DNA of 53,784 nucleotides from Nitrospira sp. CG24D. GTDB taxonomy: Bacteria; Nitrospirota; Nitrospiria; Nitrospirales; Nitrospiraceae. A program made the translations under genes and the position numbers. The stretch spans positions 1 through 53,784 of the forward strand of contig NEWQ02000027.1 of NCBI GenBank assembly GCA_002869855.2. The letters run 5' to 3'. The notes under the pieces are model-generated. The model ran no database searches, had not been told where the DNA came from, and worked only from the letters and a program-made list of their open reading frames with translations. This document shows positions 52,605 through 53,784 of this stretch, in pieces (positions within the stretch are counted from its first letter, which is position 1; every line of letters begins with the position of its first letter).

Positions 52605-53693
52605 TCACGCCACCCACTGATACCGCACTTTTAGTCCGTTGAGCTGGTTGTAGCCAATAATTTTCTCGTGTTGAAGGCGTCCTACCACAATTCCCGGAGC
52701 AATACCGATGGACTTCGCGAATGTTTGAATAGCCGGTGCGCTCTTAAGGCTATGCAACTCGCTTGCTCGATGCGGGGGTATAAGATGATCCGCTGCGAAT
52801 CGATCCGCCTCCATTTCCCCCTCGCCTGTCGCATGGTTAAGATCAATGAAGGCTTCCTTTTTCCCACCTAGAAGGATGTGCCCCGCCTCATGAAAGAAGG
52901 TAAACCAGAATTGGTCATTGGTCTTATAGCGAAGACTCAGCTGGATCATGGCCTTTTCAGGAGCCAGCCATCGTGTTGCCCCACTGACGGGAACATTTTT
53001 AATCTCAGGGATCAACACCACGGCAACACCAGCCTCCGCACAGAGGATCTTTATCCTGGGCACAAAAGCCTCCGGCCTTTCTACCGTCAACGCTCGGACC
53101 TCATTGAGGGCTGCGCGCAATTTTGATTTATCGAAAGGAGCACAGGGAACGGCTCTTGCCTCCAATTCGCCAAGTCGCAACCATGTTGCCATGGCCTCTG
53201 GTTGCCCCAGAAATACGGACGACTTGCGATAGGCCACTGCGGGACTCAGCCAAATGTTTTTCCAGGCATCCACGTCGGCGACGCCGAAAAATCCTAACAC
53301 CGCCTTCAGCGTGAGCACTGAGTCCGTATGTTTGTCGATCTTCTTGCGCCCGACCAATTCTGCAGCAGGAATCTTCTTTAACCAGGCCAAGTCACTTTCA
53401 AGGCGCTTTTGCTCCGACAACTTGGCCAATTGTTCTCGGTAGTTGGCTTCCAGATTATTCCACATCCTTGCTGGCACACCGGTCACTTGTTCCAGCCGAA
53501 CCGCCGTCTCATAAGTGAGTGGGGCGCTCCCTTGGATAATCTGATTAATATGCTTAGGCGAGAGTCCAGCCCGTGTCGCCAGGTCCCGTTGCCCCATCCC
53601 CAGAGCATCAATCGTCTCCTGGAGGGTTCGGCCCGGTGGCACGGAATACTCCGGCTCATAGGCGTAGCGTTTTGCTACATCGGCTTTCGTCAT
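52605..53693 (-). CDS. XRE helix-turn-helix/ImmA-IrrE metallopeptidase protein
   Basis: 362 residues from ATG 53693 with GAGGG upstream. A TTG at 53714 adds 7 residues and is less likely. Residues about 20-75 form an XRE-type helix-turn-helix, with LGMGQRDLATRAGLSPKHINQIIQG. Residues about 230-330 form the ImmA/IrrE peptidase domain, with zinc-binding FFHEAGHILLGG and a downstream Glu. Such proteins cleave repressors in phage or stress responses, and antitoxins of HigA type share the layout. It stands 30 bases from what looks like an insertion-sequence edge. Confidence 0.88.
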   Translation of the reverse strand: MTKADVAKRYAYEPEYSVPPGRTLQETIDALGMGQRDLATRAGLSPKHINQIIQGSAPLTYETAVRLEQVTGVPARMWNNLEANYREQLAKLSEQKRLESDLAWLKKIPAAELVGRKKIDKHTDSVLTLKAVLGFFGVADVDAWKNIWLSPAVAYRKSSVFLGQPEAMATWLRLGELEARAVPCAPFDKSKLRAALNEVRALTVERPEAFVPRIKILCAEAGVAVVLIPEIKNVPVSGATRWLAPEKAMIQLSLRYKTNDQFWFTFFHEAGHILLGGKKEAFIDLNHATGEGEMEADRFAADHLIPPHRASELHSLKSAPAIQTFAKSIGIAPGIVVGRLQHEKIIGYNQLNGLKVRYQWVA

Positions 53694-53723
53694 CGGTCCC
53701 TCAGTGGTAGTCAATGATGTCTA

Positions 53724-53784
53724 GGGCCTGTTAACACTACTGGACCTGTTTGTGCGATACTGCGCACATGGAACTCACCGAGGC
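53724..53784 (+). mobile_element. Probable left edge of an IS5-type insertion sequence
   Basis: GGGCCTGTTAACACTA at 53724 resembles terminal inverted repeats of IS5-family elements. It is followed 28 bases later by ATG 53768 opening a frame MELTE, the usual start of IS5-type transposases. The element extends beyond the window, so the far end, transposase domain and target duplication cannot be seen. The assignment depends on pattern memory. Confidence 0.45.
53768..53784 (+). CDS. Start of a probable transposase, truncated by the window edge
   Basis: Only five full codons (MELTE) are present. The start pattern is common in IS5-type transposases (M.LT..QW), and the position 44 bases inside the candidate left inverted repeat fits. 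No ribosome site is obvious. It cannot be confirmed without the sequence beyond the window. Confidence 0.35.

Overview
The window looks like a chromosomal segment of a Nitrospira-type bacterium (Nitrospirota). This is inferred from gene content and protein style: a GC-rich genome, an exosortase-linked exopolysaccharide (EPS) locus, a TIGR03790 protein, and a short NAD-type Gnd paired with Zwf. No 16S rRNA or species marker is present, so genus is a judgement, not a measurement. No CRISPR array or rRNA was seen.

Layout. (1) Positions 1-919: a partial, minus-strand fibronectin-III-like secreted protein. (2) 1327-21485: a long plus-strand EPS locus in two blocks. Block one (1439-8791) holds a Wzy/ligase-type polymerase, a Tat-exported family-10-like glycosidase, a Wzx-type flippase, an FkbM methyltransferase and two GT4 glycosyltransferases. 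Block two (9044-21455) holds a WecG/TagA transferase, an exosortase-EpsI fusion, a WecA/MraY-like initiating transferase, a PrsT-like TPR lipoprotein, Wza, an outer-membrane barrel, Wzz, a BY-kinase-type ATPase and an ExeA-like ATPase. (3) 21517-25776: phosphate genes, namely an OprO/P-type porin, a lipoprotein, a PstS-like binding protein and an atypical PhoB-like regulator. (4) 25897-35405: a CBS protein, the TIGR03790 protein, a divergent pair (FN3 lipoprotein / Ntn-hydrolase-like protein), methylglyoxal synthase, polyphosphate kinase, a DksA-like protein and a canonical PhoB-type regulator. (5) 35618-52333: housekeeping genes, including tRNA-Phe, two tRNA-Ser, serS, an FKBP isomerase, a radical SAM protein, Skp, an HD-GYP/HEAT-repeat pair, zwf-gnd, a threonine aldolase and a transporter. 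(6) 52371-53784: an XRE/ImmA protein next to what looks like the edge of an IS5-type insertion sequence.

The most striking signal is a shared promoter design. TTAAC-like half-sites repeat every 11 bp and sit at fixed distances (-49, -38, -27 and -16 bases from the first base of a TAnnnT -10 hexamer). The pattern precedes the phosphate porin, pstS, both PhoB-like regulators and ppk1, which are classical Pho functions. It also precedes both EPS blocks and the divergent pair at 28969/29128. This layout resembles the 11-bp-phased Pho boxes known from Bacillus PhoP, cyanobacterial SphR and E. coli PhoB. It suggests that exosortase-linked EPS production, polyphosphate synthesis and phosphate uptake form one phosphate-responsive regulon here. 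The motif was found by eye; its genome-wide background frequency was not measured.
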